Assembly: GCF_000006565.2 (NCBI RefSeq) | Contig: NC_031472.1 | Location: 434,001 to 498,000 of the forward strand | Length of the DNA stretch: 64,000 nucleotides | DNA from: Toxoplasma gondii ME49 | Taxonomy: Eukaryota > Apicomplexa > Conoidasida > Eucoccidiorida > Sarcocystidae | Reading direction: 5' to 3' | Shown here: one piece after another, positions 49,045 to 61,356 of the stretch | Layout: every line of letters starts with the position of its first letter | How positions within the stretch are numbered: the first letter of the stretch is position 1 | Translations under genes and position numbers: made by a program | Notes under the pieces: generated by a model | Databases searched by the model: none | Seen by the model: only the letters and a program-made list of their open reading frames with translations | What the model was told of the DNA's origin: nothing

Positions 49045-51939
49045 CGGGACAGGAAGACTAGGAGAAAGCGAGGTGAAGCAATGGGTAACAGAAGAAAGGA
49101 GCGATGACGCAGAGGAAGCGTGTGGAGAAGGGATGGAGACACGTGAGAGGCGGAGCGAACGAAACGGAATTAAGACAAGATATAGCATCCACGAGAGGTG
49201 AAATAAAGCCCCTCCGCCGGAGGCGAAAATACAATTCGGGTCGGAAGATCGACAAACCCTGTGATAAGCAGGCAACGAGGAAAGACACAGACACATGGAA
49301 AATCGAGCCGTTCTACCTTTCCTCGTCGGCTTCGCCCAACAGTCTTGGACTGTGTGACTCTGCTCCTATAGGGGATTTATGTACTGCATGCGTACAGAAA
49401 CATACGCACGTGTGCACATAAATGGAGTTGTACGGTTGTGGTTGGGACGCATTTCTGTCACAGAGGCAGTGCGCGTTTTTCAGTTGATTTGCCGCTGATG
49501 TGTTTTTTCTTGAGTATTTATGTCCCTGTTGGCGTGCTAAGCGCTGCCATGTGCAGCCAGCTGCAAGGGCCGAAGGTTGGGCGCGTTGTTGCCACGTAGT
49601 CTCCTTCGGATGTTAGGGTGTGTATAACAAAAAAAAGCAAGGGACGAGTGGACAAAAGATATCGGGAGAATGGGGGCTTTTTCGCCCGTTGTCTTTTGTA
49701 CACCAAGTGCTTCCCGGTAGTCCGTAGTCTATAGTTTCATCGTTCCGGATCCCAGATGCTATGTTGTTCTGGCGTCATATATCAGCTGCTTCTCCGGTCT
49801 CTTTTCCGCCCGTCTGTCTCTCCGTTATTTTCTCACCACGACGCGGCGCATGCCCTTGCATGCAGACGCCCCGGGAGAGAAATGTGGACTGGGAAGAAGG
49901 GTGGCGGTCTCGAGGGAGTGGGGCGTTGCGGAGGGGTGATGAAACAGCTTTGCCTCACTCCTGCTTTTGGCCCATGAGACGGTTGCTTCGCTGAGAGTCA
50001 GCGATTCCTAAACAGCTCAAGAGGGACCGAATTGACCGAAGAGAATCTCGACGCCTCGGTCTTCACTGTACATAAGGAAAAGTATGTGCGGAATAAGGTG
50101 GACAGTAGAGTACGGTTGTTTAGACAGATCAGTTTCGTAATCATGAGTTTTCGTCTTACCACGCTCGCCGTGTCCGCGCCGAAAGCTACGCTGAGAGAAG
50201 GGCGAGCAGCAACTGGTGGATGCTGTGTTTACACCCAGGCAGAGTCATCCTGGATGCACCAAGAAGGCTGGGAAGCGACATTTCGCTCCCTTCTTTTCTG
50301 TATGCGTTTTGCGTGTTCCCGTTTATAAAGAACGTTTACGTAGGTGGCGTCTACGGTCCACTCCGATTTGACTCTCCTATCTACGCTGTGTCCTTTGTTG
50401 ACCAAACCGAGAGGGCGAAGCGCCCAGGCTGACAGGGGAGAGAGAAGGAGTGATCTTCTCTCTGAGTTTCTGACGCACTCGGGTCATCTTTATGTAAGAC
50501 CCGAAGAGCCTCCGTCTTCGTTTTTGCGTGTCGTGTGGCGGCCACACACCGGTTGATGTGCGTGCGTGCCTGGACTACATGTATGGCTTGTGTGTGAAAA
50601 AGCAAGAGACTTGTGTTTCTAATTCGTGTCTTTTGAACGCGTTCTCCGTCGCGTCCTAGTGAAAAGGAGATCTGCATCTGCGGTCAGTCCTCGAACCCAA
50701 GGTTACGGCATCGATCCCTGCGCGGTCGTCTCCTGCCCCAGAAATAACGAAGCACAACACATTTGTCTCGATGGAGACAGCATTGTGCTTGAGGCTCTGT
50801 CACTCTGAACGGTATACACTTCTATGGAAAAGAAACCCCGACACCTCGAGGGCACCCTCAAGCAGGCGTAGCGATATGACTGAGTCTCTGACGCAGGCGT
50901 TACTCTTTCAGTCCACAATTTATGTAGCTACTCTGTCTAAAAGAGGAGTTTAAGCGACGAAGGCACTAAAAAGGCAACCAGTCTACTGTATTGGGGACAC
51001 TGCGGGTTTTGCCGTCTGGCAATAGTCATATTCTCTCACGAGAGCCGCAGCCGGAACCTGCGCTACAGCGCGTTGTGGAGGAAACGTGGGAGGCAAAGAA
51101 GTGAAGAGACCTAGCGCAACTGCGAGAGAAAGTAGCATAGGACGGAAGGCTAGCACTGGAGGTAGAGTGAGGACACGGTGCTGAGAGCAGGCGAGAGTCC
51201 CAGGGAGACAAAAGAGATACAGACAACTGAAGACGCTGACTAAACAGAGTGGCGTTCCCGGCGAGTCAGCACCCATGTTTCGCCACAACGATCTTGAGAT
51301 CCATGCAATAATGGAGCGGGTACCTGCGACATTCTCTGCATTTGTTTTCGGTTCCAGCATTGTTGTGACATCCCGTATCTCGACGCTCGTACACAAGCAT
51401 ACACGAAACGAACTGGATGTTGACACGGGCGGAAAGAAACAGACAAGAATAAAAGGGAGGAAAGTCGTGGGGAGGGACCGTCAGGATAAGGAGCCCCTCG
51501 TGCTCTTCCCCTTACTGTCTCACCAATCTCCAAGGACTAAAACGTGATTACACGAAACTGAACAGACCGGTACGAGACCAACATCACATGGAAGCGCCAA
51601 CAAGTCGTGTTTCCCTCATGTGCCCATATCTCGTCGAACACCGGCAGCATCGCGCGAGCAAGAAGACACACGAGCAGCTTCCCGCCTCACGGAAGACAAC
51701 AGGAAAAAACGGAAGGTCGAGGAGGCGGATGAAAACGAAAGAAAAATAGCAGGAACGAGGAAGGACCGCTGCAGCTTCTTCACTCCATCAGCGTTTCCTC
51801 CTGATTTCCCACACTTGTTTCCCCGGTTCGCCAGCGAGCAAGCAAGGAACGAAAAAATAAATCCATCTCGTCTCAACGAGTAACCAATGAAACAATAGAA
51901 ATTTTTTCTTGTTTTTCTCTATGCCTGAGACTGATCAAA
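49045..51939. other. Convergent spacer between ApiAT and PP2C genes
   Basis: This probably holds the 3' UTRs of two convergent genes. Many short frames occur on both strands, none longer than about 150 codons and none domain-like. I checked 50690-50730 for tRNA-like structure and found none. Confidence 0.55.
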
Positions 51940-54900
51940 TTAGTGATCAAACACAAGGGCGATCGCTGTCAGATTATCCTGTACAGAACACGCAGACAGC
52001 AGACAGAGGAACGGCAAAAGATGAAATAACATGTGCCGCGCGAGCAAAGACCCAGTGATTCGGCATGAGGAAGGCACGTAGTAAAACGAGAGTCACGGGA
52101 CCTTCCAGGAAGTACACAACAACGGCAAAACAGTGAGGGAAGTGAGGAACTGGTAGGCAGAGAAAAGGGATGAAGCAAGGGCGTGAATAACACCATGAGA
52201 AGGCAACGACGGGCAGCGTGGAATAATGACAGATCAAAGCAAGAAGACCATGCAGAGGGATACGGGAACGAGAGAGGAGAGCGAGCAGAAGAGAGCTACC
52301 TGGCTGCCGCGGTCAAATGCCCGTTTAACCACTTGACTAGCGGCCTCTTTTGGATCGTCCAAATGGCGTGCTGCAATTTCAACTGCTTCCTGCGAGACAG
52401 CAACGCACCACAGCCACTCAACTCTGAAAGCGAAGGAGCAACGGAGCTAGCCGGCAGAAAGAGATGAAAAAATCGAAAACGGGACCGTCGTATAAGGGAA
52501 GCAGAATCCATGGGAACACAACAACGGAGCAGGCAGAGAAAGAGTTGAGTTACGCAGAAAGGTACACATAAAGATGATGAAACAATTAACAAATAGAGAG
52601 AAAGAGTAAGCAGGACGATATAACGGCTTGCGCTGGAAACATGTGTTGTCTCGGAGCCGGTGCGCCTGATCAGTCCTGACATTTTCAGTTTGCCACACAG
52701 ATATGTTTAGCTTTCTCGTTCTTTGTAGAACTCCCTGACAGAACGGAGACTAGCATCTTGAGGGGAACTTCGGCGCAATTGGGTCAAACGAGAACACTCA
52801 GTCTTTTTGATTTTTACCTGATCGGTCATGACATCCCAAACTCCATCGCATGCAATGATGAGAAGGCGGACATTCTCCGTTGCATGAAAACAGAAGACAT
52901 CTGGAGTCGCACTGATGAGGTTCTCCTCCTTCAGTTCTTTGTCCCCGAACCCTCGAGAGACTGCAGCAGATGGAAAACGAAGACGGCGAATGACAGACAA
53001 GGGCATAATGAAGGGGATTAAAAGCGAGGAACGGTGAAGCGGGAAACGAGCACGAGATACATGACACACATATTGTGGCAGAAAAAAAGCAAAATTCGCT
53101 GTAGCTCCAGATATTCGACTCAAAACAGTGCACACCGTCAACGAACGCCTGTAAGAGAATGTTACCTGCCATCAGAACTGGCGGTGGCTTGGAGGCTCCT
53201 CCACTAATGCACTGTTCCATCTTGATCTGTTTCGCTCTCTCCTGTAAGCAGAGGCAACACTACGGGACTGCGAGTGATCGCTGCTCACACCACGAGACGC
53301 AAATTCGCGCCAATCACGAGCTTTCTTCAAGTACACACTACGTGTAGCTATTCTATTCCTTCTCTCCCTTCCTTTATTCATTCTTTCTCTCCCTCGCTTC
53401 CTCCACTCTTTCTCTCTCTCGCTTTGTCCATTCTTTCCCGCTCTCGTTTACCACGGTTTCTCCCTCTTGCACTTCCTCTTCTCGGCTGTCTCCACACAAG
53501 GCACACACCAGTCGATGTCCTCTCCTGTTCCCGCCTTCGCCTTCTATTCGTTTTCCCTTCGCTCCTTTATCTGTTCTCCTGTCTCACCTCGAAGCCCTTT
53601 GGAGCGACGCGAGCGACGCCTCCGACTTCGACAACTCTGCCACCGTTTGTTTCGATCCTTTCTCTCTCCTCCGGCAGGTTTGGTTTGTGGTCTCGACTGA
53701 CGCGGATGGCCTCCCAGACACACGCATCGCCTTCTTCACTTTGTGTCGCCTCAGGCCTCTCCTCCTGGCCCCCTCGCAGTTTCATCTGACGCCTGTGCAG
53801 GTCTGTGATTCCTCTGGAAGAGCACGAAGACGAAGACGGCGGAGGGGCAGACGCAGGCAACTGAGCGAGCGCACCGTTGGACGTTGCTCCGTCTTCCTCT
53901 TTCTCTGAAGTGCCCTCCGGCAGGTTTTCGATCTCGTCGTTGAGAAGTAAAGGCGATGGAAAGTGGGTGTCTTGCGCTGCAGAACGGGAACAAAAGGTAC
54001 GAGTGAGAAACACACGAAAGAAAAGAGCAAATGAATGCAGTGAGGAATGCCGTTTTCGGGAGTGACGGGAAAGAGCTGAAGGGAAAGAGCGACAAAAGGC
54101 AGGAAAAAAGCTTTCTGAAAGAGTTGAGTCGCTGGACTATTACCTCATCCACGCCCTTCAGCAATTCTTCCCTATCGTTGCGATATGTATCGCTTAACGA
54201 TTCCTCTGCTTCTTCTCTTCCGCACCCCCTTCCCCCCAAATAGAATCCAGCTTGCTGTGACTGTCGCCTTTTCGTCGTCCACTGTTTCTCTCCCTTCGGA
54301 CTCAGTGTGCACTCCTGCGAATCTGATTTCTTTTACGGAATACGTCATTATACGCACATTTTCGGCGAAGCCGATCTGGCGAAACCCGTTTTTTCGAGGC
54401 GAGTTTATCCGTTCTCTCCCTTTGTCTTCTTGCTCTTCTCTCACCCCGCATCGACGTCTGTCAGCCTTGCGCCGCTTTCCCACACTGGACTGACCTTGGC
54501 GTGTTTTGTGACAAACTCCAGCGACTGCGCGCGAGTCTCCAACGGAGGCAACGACGACGAAGTTGCCAAGAATCAGACAAACAACGGCGGTGCAGCCGCC
54601 GACTTTGAGAGTGCGGAACTTGGAGAGGAACTCTCGGTCGACGTGCTTGAATGCAGAGATGATCCTCGGGCCCAGCGTAAGAAACAATTCTCCCACCTGC
54701 TCAGAGGGCAGAGGAAAGGGACAGACCAGCGAAGACGGAAGAGACGAAGGGAGCTTGAGGAGAAATTCAGACGCCGGGGAAGCAGGAGCGGAAGACGTCG
54801 AGACGGCAGAGGTGGACGAGGGGGGGGAAGCCACAGATGTAGATGAGGCAGATGATGGGGCGCTCTCAGAGCTGGGAGCTGCGGTGGGCTGGTACGAAAG

Positions 54901-55837
54901 CTTTTGACGCTTTGATTTTGGAAGGGGCTTCACCAGATAGGAAGCAACGCGAGACGGAAGGTGGGTGGCGCAAAATTCCGAACACGTCGCCCCACAGTGG
55001 CCATCGAAGAGGGCAACCAACGCAGCTAAGAGACATGGAGAACAAGTGGAGAGTGAGAGAGGTGATGAAGAAAGAGGTGGACATGAAGGACGCAGAGAAG
55101 GCGGATGGGACAGCACAGGCGAGAAAGAGGAAGGGGATCAAACGGAAGACTGAGGAAAGCTATTAGCTTAACGGCGTTACATGAAGGACAGGGCCGGAGG
55201 CAGTAGGACCAGACCTTATCTACACCTCTTCAAGTGCAGCGTCTCGATGGGATACAGTTTCAACAGAGACCTCCCGCACTGTGTTTCAAGTCTATGCTTG
55301 GTACACGGACCGACAAGTACCTGGAGGAGTGTACGCAGTATGAAGCACTAAATTGCAACTCCTCAGACGTCTGTGTCCATGCACATACGTGTCTAGATGT
55401 GTGTGTGTATGCTCGCGGGCGACTGGCAGACTTCTCAGGAGCTTACCTGGACTACAGTTAAGGGCTTGAATCGCTGCTTTATCTTGGCCCTCGACCAGTA
55501 TGCTCATGTCCGAAATGAGAACGTGTCGATCTTCCTGTTTGGGTCGCCTTCCCTGCATGAAGCGTGCGTCCATCCGAACTTGAAGCGAAGACGCCTCGGG
55601 CCGAGATCTCTTCGTTCTGTCTCCCCCTCCACTTGACAGCGGAGCACCGCAGGCGTAGCAATCAGTCTGGGTGTGTGGCCTTGAGATGGACACAGAACCA
55701 GAAAAAGAGCAGGCACCAGAAGAAGCCGGAGGGGAAGAGCAGTCAGAACAAGAGGACAGCGACAAGGGAGCAGAAGAGGCGCCTTCAGGAGGCGGCAGAC
55801 TGTCGGTGGCGGTCTCATGCGCCATTTTTTCTCCCAC
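51940..55837 (-). CDS. PP2C-family (PPM) protein serine/threonine phosphatase
   Basis: The seven exons are 55837-55447, 55025-54495, 53976-53588, 53241-53166, 52960-52818, 52389-52300 and 51978-51940, all in phase, giving 552 residues. PP2C enzymes are Mg/Mn-dependent monomeric phosphatases. The family motifs occur in order: MQGRRPKQEDRHVLI with its metal-binding Asp, LVALFDGHCG, KVGGCTAVVCLILG, VASVGDSRAVAG, RVSRDHKPNLPEER followed by RIETNGGRVV, MAVSRGFGDKEL, LLIIACDGVWDVMTDQ, and DNLTAIALVFDH at the C-terminus. The metal-ligand aspartates (ED, DG, DGVWD, DN) are all present, so the enzyme should be active. Insertions are a Ser/Ala-rich loop of about 60 residues after the DGHCG region and a loop of about 80 residues before the DHKP motif. 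The N-terminus (MGEKMAHE) is Ser/Pro-rich with a CxxC. It begins Met-Gly, but the following residues are not a good myristoylation match. The substrate is unknown. Confidence 0.92.
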
Positions 55838-56907
55838 ACGGACAATAACGGAAAGGGAGAGTCTGAAAAGATATGTCTTTCTTCCGCCAAGCCGAAGGTT
55901 TCGCGGACAAAACGGGGAAGGTCAAGTTGGAAACAGGTTGCAGGTATCCCTGTGGAATTGCGGAATGGCATATCACGAGAGAGGCATGACAAGAGACCGA
56001 GAAACGTGGGTGTTATATGGAGGAAGGGAGGCCATACACTCCCCGGTCCTGTGTCCTTTGTGATGATGAGCGCCTGAGAACCGCAGGACGCATGACACAT
56101 ATAAATCCACACTGAGGGTGTGAAGAACGCGCGCCCGACAGAGAATAAAACAAGTCGACGTTCTCGCCTGATCCTTCTTGCTCTCCGACGTCTCGATGTA
56201 TTCTGTCGCCCGATATCTCTTTGTTTCTCCGTGTGTCCTCCCCTTTCGTGGAGGCGAGACAGTTTTACGTGAGAGCAGACGGTTAGCGGGGCGGGGTAGA
56301 ACGCAGAGAAGAAAAGCCTTTTCGATCGCGCCTAAAGACGCGTAGACTTCACAAAAAAGAGTGACGGATAACGAGATAGGAGTGAAGTAGAGGTAACACA
56401 CAGCCCGCCAGCATACAAAAAAAAGAGACTTGAGAGTCGTCGATCCTCGGTGCCCAAGAAACGGACCGACCCACCGGGCGCTGGTGTAGACAGATCTCGC
56501 GACACGGAACTGAGATAGAGGGAAGACAACTGAGACGGGGAAAACGAACGTTTTCCAGGGACTCACCAGAATTTCACATGCTTGCCACATGTAAATTCTT
56601 CCTCCTGGAGAAAAATAAGGAGATAGAAGAACAGCATAACCAGAGGAAGGTGTCCATGATACTAATGCCTCTGCGATGGGACCTTGAGGGGAGATGCCAC
56701 ACCCGGTGCCCGGGTGGTGTGCGCAAGATACGAAAGGAAGAACAACTCTGCAAATCGCCTTACCTTGTGGGTATCTTAGTGTGTCACGAATCACTCACTG
56801 GTTTTCTGTCTTTCAGTCTGCTCTCTGCTAATCTTACAGTGACAGGAAACCCTGAAACAGGAAAAAGGGAGTACGGCGGCGGTGAAAGGAAAGAAGATGT
56901 ACAATCA
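55838..56907. other. Upstream region of the PP2C gene
   Basis: This is the likely promoter and 5' leader of the minus-strand PP2C gene. A minus-strand frame is open from 56794 to 55973 without domain features and could be leader sequence. A plus-strand frame at 56578-57150 is only an artefact of reading through the tRNA gene. Confidence 0.45.
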
Positions 56908-56989
56908 GGCGGTGTGTCCGAGTGGTTAAGGAGATGGACTAGAAATCCATTAGGCTCTGCCTGCGCAGGTTCGAATCCTGCCGCCGTCG
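56908..56989 (+). tRNA. tRNA-Ser (AGA)
   Basis: A type II cloverleaf is visible. The acceptor stem is GGCGGTG with CGCCGTC. The D-arm is TCCGAGTGGTTAAGGA. The anticodon stem-loop ATGGA-CTAGAAA-TCCAT gives anticodon AGA, reading UCU. A long variable arm of the serine type follows, then T-arm GCAGG-TTCGAAT-CCTGC and discriminator G. CCA is not encoded and there is no intron. The 82-base length fits tRNA-Ser. Confidence 0.97.
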
Positions 56990-57590
56990 TTTCAGCACCC
57001 GAATGTGTTTTGGAGAGGCCCGGTTTCTCGCAGTTTTATCTTTTAATGCCTGTAATGACGGTACACAACCCTTGGTTTTTTGCATCTTGTGCTGTTGAAG
57101 GAACAATGTCGCGTTGCGATCTCAGTAACCATGACAAAAAACAAGCATGACGCCACACGCAAGTGTGTTTCTGCTTTCCGTTTCGTCATGCTGCCTCTTA
57201 TTCCATACTTCCCCCTCAGTCGTTCATGTCACATCTCTATTAGCCAGGTTGACAAAACTCCAAAACAGTGGTGACACAAACGCGCCCGGTGTAGTCCTCG
57301 CCATAGGGCTCTAAAAGCTATGCGTTCCATACAGACGGTGGACTGCTCCTTTCTTCACTAGTCATCTACATAAGTGTATTGGATTGGTAAGCATGTCTCG
57401 GAACACCCCAGTTTCTCCGGGAAAGTGGTGTTGCAAATGCGTTCTTCTGATGCATTGGGAGCGATGTTCTCTTGAATAAGTCAAGTAGAATCCCATGGCA
57501 AACGAAGGCAAGCAAGTGTGTCCACCAGATGCCATCAGGTCAACCACGGTAGTCGATTACATCTACTACAGCTGGTCTCCACACCAGCGA
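56990..57590. other. Spacer
   Basis: Only short frames are seen. A minus-strand frame at 57547-57362 contains cysteines but shows no domain. Nothing supports a gene. Confidence 0.4.
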
Positions 57591-59095
57591 CTAGCCACGT
57601 GATCTCCAAAATCGGCTCCCGCCCACTACATAAAATTTAGCGAGAACCAGTACCAGGTGACTTGGGTATCTGTTTTTCGATGGGCCTCTGATATCCATAG
57701 TGGCACTGCAGAGGCATCGATAGTAACATGGTGGGGAAGGAAGATGTAGAAACAATCCAAAGGGGAGACACGTGCCGCCGCCAGCGGTCATTCGGTTGCT
57801 ACTAGCAGAGTTCCTGTTAAAAAACTCAACAGGGAAACAACAAAAATGCGTTTCACAAGCACGTGACTAGCACGGAGCCCCTGCCATCGCGTTGTTGTAC
57901 TACCAGGCTGGCTCTTCACCAACCGCATCAATCCCCTGAAATCGCGTCAACCCCAGCTTTCTCAATTTCCCTTAACTGTCCCTCCATCAGTCTCCACTGT
58001 CGCCATTGGATGATTGAACCCTCAGCCCCAGACTTGACACGGGTGCCACAACATCCCCCAAAACTGTCACACTGCTGCCCCGGCGGCTTAACCAGACTGC
58101 TTTGCCTCAATAAGAACGTTAGACACCTTTGTCTTGGATAAGTCAGCTTCTTGTGGCTCTCGTTCATTTTGAGTGCCTGGATGTGGGCTACACTGATAGA
58201 GAAGTAGTTCGCCCCTGTCTTGTGGCAGTTCATTGACGACCAGCACGTAGGCGGAAGCCTCAGAAGAAGTGCTAACATTAGCGCTAGACGACGCCAAGGT
58301 AGAATTCAAGACCACGGATGACACGCTGACTTCCGTCGCTAATATATCAGCAGATTGCTGAAGCAAACAGTCCAGATGGCTTGGAAACAAAACTCAGGTA
58401 TCTCTGCACCCGAGTACCGCACCCCTGACGCTCTCGTTGAGTTGCGGGGAATATGTTGTCTTTGTCCTCGCCGCATACAGCTGGAAACGTAGAAAAACCT
58501 GAAGAAGCAGTGCAGTCAGAGAAACCACCGCCTGGGACACTCAATCTGCGCGAACATGAGTGACCGATCCCCCACCACTACCTCGTACAAAACTGCTAGT
58601 CACATGGATATCATCAACACCCACAACCTGGAGCGATGAAACTTCCACATTAGTTCCTTTCTAGCAGATTACCACAAGGACAAAATCATTGTCAGAGCCT
58701 GCTCCACGTCTTCTACCTGCCTTGGTGGCCGACAAAGGCAAAATACACGATTTCGCAACAGACGAACGGCGACGACCCCGCGCCGTATCTCAGACTCTGA
58801 AAGCCTTTTTGTATAACATTTTCAAAAGCCAGTTTTGCGACATCATTCCAGCGATCCACGCTCACGTATACATTCGCCTTACTGTATATCCATCTTTCTG
58901 TTGTTCTTGAGCACGGGTCCGGATTCCCGCCAAACCGATATTCGAACTTTGGACCTTTTTCTCCGCCGCCTCAGTGCCACCGGATACAGTGCCACTTGAC
59001 GCTGCCGTTGACTTGGAGCTGCAGCTGAACTGGACAGAATGGCTCATGCGAGGCACCTTTCCGGGAGCCAGAGCGTACGAATACGTGTTTCCACT
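57591..59095 (-). pseudogene. Possible SRS-like (SAG1-related) surface-antigen exons or remnants
   Basis: Three minus-strand segments read like pieces of Cys-rich surface domains. At 59095-58862: NTYSYALAPG followed by SHSVQFSCSSKSTAASSG. At 58357-58127, bounded by TTGCTTCAG and AAG|GTGTCT: SADILATEVSVSSVVLNST and then AYVLVVNELPQDRGELLLYQC. At 57770-57640: GLFLHLPSPPCYYRCLCS. The pattern of hydrophobic strand, LP and then Y/F-x-C recalls the SRS fold of Toxoplasma surface antigens. The segments do not join into one clean gene: start codon, signal peptide and a GPI-tail are not visible, and some boundaries have poor acceptors. They could be a decayed SRS gene, an intron-containing relative, or chance. 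Confidence 0.3.
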
Positions 59096-60287
59096 CTATC
59101 CGCTCCCTGCTGCTGTGGCCTGGTCCAGCATCATGTTAACACTGCTTAGGGAGGAGGGCGGGTTACGGTGAATGTAAACACCCCCTTCGGAGACACCCTG
59201 AACCACCCGTTGGCTTTTGGAAGCATGTCCCACCGCAGCTCCGTTCTTTGTCGATAAGCTGTATCATGGGCCCCTGGGGGGCAGTGGCTGTGGCTTTGGG
59301 GGTGGAGCAACAACTCCAGCACCTCTCGAGACTCCCTGTTCGACAATTGACTCTAACACATAAATGGCTATGCATGTTCTGTCGATAGGGTAGCGTGATG
59401 CAGAAATACACAAGCGGGGTCCAACGGTTAAGGATCGAGTGTTTTCTCTCCGCCAGCACACAATTAACCACGTTCCAGTTGGCGCATCATGCGGGAGAGG
59501 GGAAATTCCGACAGGGCCATTCCTGCGTTGCACCCAACGTCTATACCGTAGGAATCTACATACCTTTTGAAACGGGGTGAGTGTCAATCAGCCGCTGCAT
59601 CTTCTTGCCTCACTATGCAAAACAAGGTGAGGCAGAACGATGTCACAAACAAAGGGACGAGATTGTCTGACAATGCCTGTGTAAGCTTGTCGTCGGTTGT
59701 CTCAGAATTTCACGGAGATGGAGGGGAAGAGGTCGCGCCATACATGCGGACTGTGCGCTGAACGTGAGATCTTCCGTTTTGTTGGTTTGACTTGGCGGGC
59801 TCGCCCTGGCTCGCTGGAAGGTCCACATAGACCAGCTGGGAGGCCCTCATAGACCAGCTGGAAGGCCCCCCAAAGACACAGATGGTGCATACACATAAGT
59901 CGTGCTACATTACACCACGAACCCCAATTCTTCTTGCTATTGCGAATCTGCCTTTCCGCAGATCACTTCACCGGTGGGCTCTCTCACACGTCCCCCGACA
60001 TTACCCGCTCTTGCCCAAATCGACACAGAGGCGGTAGGCAAGCAACTGATATGGTACAACTGAAAGTGTTGGTTCCATCTTGGGGTTGGACCTCCGGCGA
60101 CACCGTGCAAACGTCTCGCTCCCTGTGGCGCTTTGTGAAATTTGTAGGCCAGTCTTCGAGTATCGCGGAAGAGTGCAAGTCCCCAGACGCTGCAGTTCGA
60201 ATAGAGGCAAACCACCGAAAGCCGCCATTCAGATCTGGCTACTGTGGATCTGGACCTGCGAGCACAGGAATGCAGAGCCGGTTGCTG
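59096..60287. other. Spacer with short tandem repeat
   Basis: There is no supported gene. Minus-strand frames between 59163 and 59587 overlap in three phases, with one Ser/Pro/Cys-rich stretch but no consistent exon. A short direct repeat lies at 59813-59869. Confidence 0.4.
59813..59869. repeat. 22-bp direct repeat, 2.6 copies
   Basis: The unit GCTGGAAGGYCCWCATAGACC plus A recurs at 59813-59834 and 59835-59856, followed by a partial third copy to 59869. Copies differ at a few positions. Confidence 0.8.
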
Positions 60288-61088
60288 TCACAGTACAGCT
60301 CCCCGAATGTCCTTGATGAGAGGCGTTCTCGGAGGCGAGTTCACAAAGCAGCCAGACGCAAACGTCTGCATGTCAAGCCGCATGTCATGCCGTCTGTCAT
60401 GACGCGTGTCATGAGACTGCACTAAAGCTTCTCGTGTACACATTCGTATCCGAAACACCGGCACACACTGCTGGATGAGGGCGCAGTAGGATTCGCGTCG
60501 CTTTTCTAAAACAGATGTTGTGTAGAAATAGGTGAACAGAGGTGTCACATTCCACACCCTCGCGAGTTGGCAGCACTGCTCCACTTGCTCACCCGTAATT
60601 CTTCGGCTGGGTGACGTGAGGGAGGGCGGTGTGGTAGAGGTCGAATCCGGGGGCCGGACGCGCATCGACAGGAGTTGAGGCGACCGCAATTGGCTTCGTT
60701 GAAACATCGAAGGGACATCCACGAACGCCGTGGACGGCTGGGCTGCATGTGGCGGGATGACGTCGGCGGGAGGCGCCCGGGCAGGGGACTGAAGCAGTGG
60801 CTGTCGAGGTTCAGGCGGTAGCGGCTCGCCAAAAACAGGTGCATAATGTCCAAGGGCACCGGGAAAATCTGTTGAAAATGATGACACAGCGGCAACCTTT
60901 CCGCGACAACAAATGGTACGTGGGTTCTGCTTCCTTCCTGTATCATCCCTGCTCGGGCCGCTCTGGGATTCACGGGAGCTCTTGTCAATAAATTCTATTC
61001 CCCGTATCAGGTTCGCTTCACGGCTAGTGCAGCAAATACAATGCTGCGAATGTGCTCGCACGTACCGAGTCCGTCGTATAGAGGCCAA
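60288..61088 (-). CDS. Hypothetical protein or exon with HD-R repeat tail
   Basis: This minus-strand frame is open for 266 codons. It is protein-like from about 60860 downward: a Pro-rich stretch (PLPPEPRQPLLQSPARAPP), then ITGEQVEQCCQLARVW and FTYFYTTSVLEKRRESYCAL, and near the end a short charged repeat (HDTRHDRRHDMRLDM) encoded by 12-base units at 60369-60415. The frame starts without a good ATG, so an intron acceptor near 60870 (TTTCAACAG) is likely. It might be a further exon of the gene at 61357-63407 on the same strand. No family is recognised. Confidence 0.35.
   Translation of the reverse strand: MASIRRTRYVRAHSQHCICCTSREANLIRGIEFIDKSSRESQSGPSRDDTGRKQNPRTICCRGKVAAVSSFSTDFPGALGHYAPVFGEPLPPEPRQPLLQSPARAPPADVIPPHAAQPSTAFVDVPSMFQRSQLRSPQLLSMRVRPPDSTSTTPPSLTSPSRRITGEQVEQCCQLARVWNVTPLFTYFYTTSVLEKRRESYCALIQQCVPVFRIRMCTREALVQSHDTRHDRRHDMRLDMQTFASGCFVNSPPRTPLIKDIRGAVL
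60369..60415. repeat. 12-bp tandem repeat, four copies
   Basis: Imperfect units of the CATGTCATGCCG type are repeated four times, the last one base short. On the minus strand they encode a His-Asp-x-Arg-like repeat at the end of the frame at 60288-61088. Confidence 0.8.
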
Positions 61089-61356
61089 TACGTGGTTTTG
61101 TCAGACCATAAAATATTGAGGGTGTGCTGCAAGTCCAAACCGGCCTACTGTACCGTATAAGAAATAGACATGCCGCCAGCTCCCATCTCTACACACCCAC
61201 AAGTGGCGGCACTCCGAAACAGTGGCCGACGTCCTTCTCGGACTAGGTTCCGTGCCGTTCATCGCCGCAACACGACTCCATGTCTGCTACACACTCGTCC
61301 TCAAGCGCCCCACCCCCCGGCACCCGGAGAAGTGACTGATGTGCTATGATTATTCA

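Noticed and set aside
50680..50740. tRNA-like T-arm (GATCCCTGC)
   Set aside because: No acceptor, D or anticodon arms can be folded around it.
56578..57150. 190-codon plus-strand frame
   Set aside because: It runs straight through the tRNA-Ser gene; the middle of its product is a translation of the cloverleaf.
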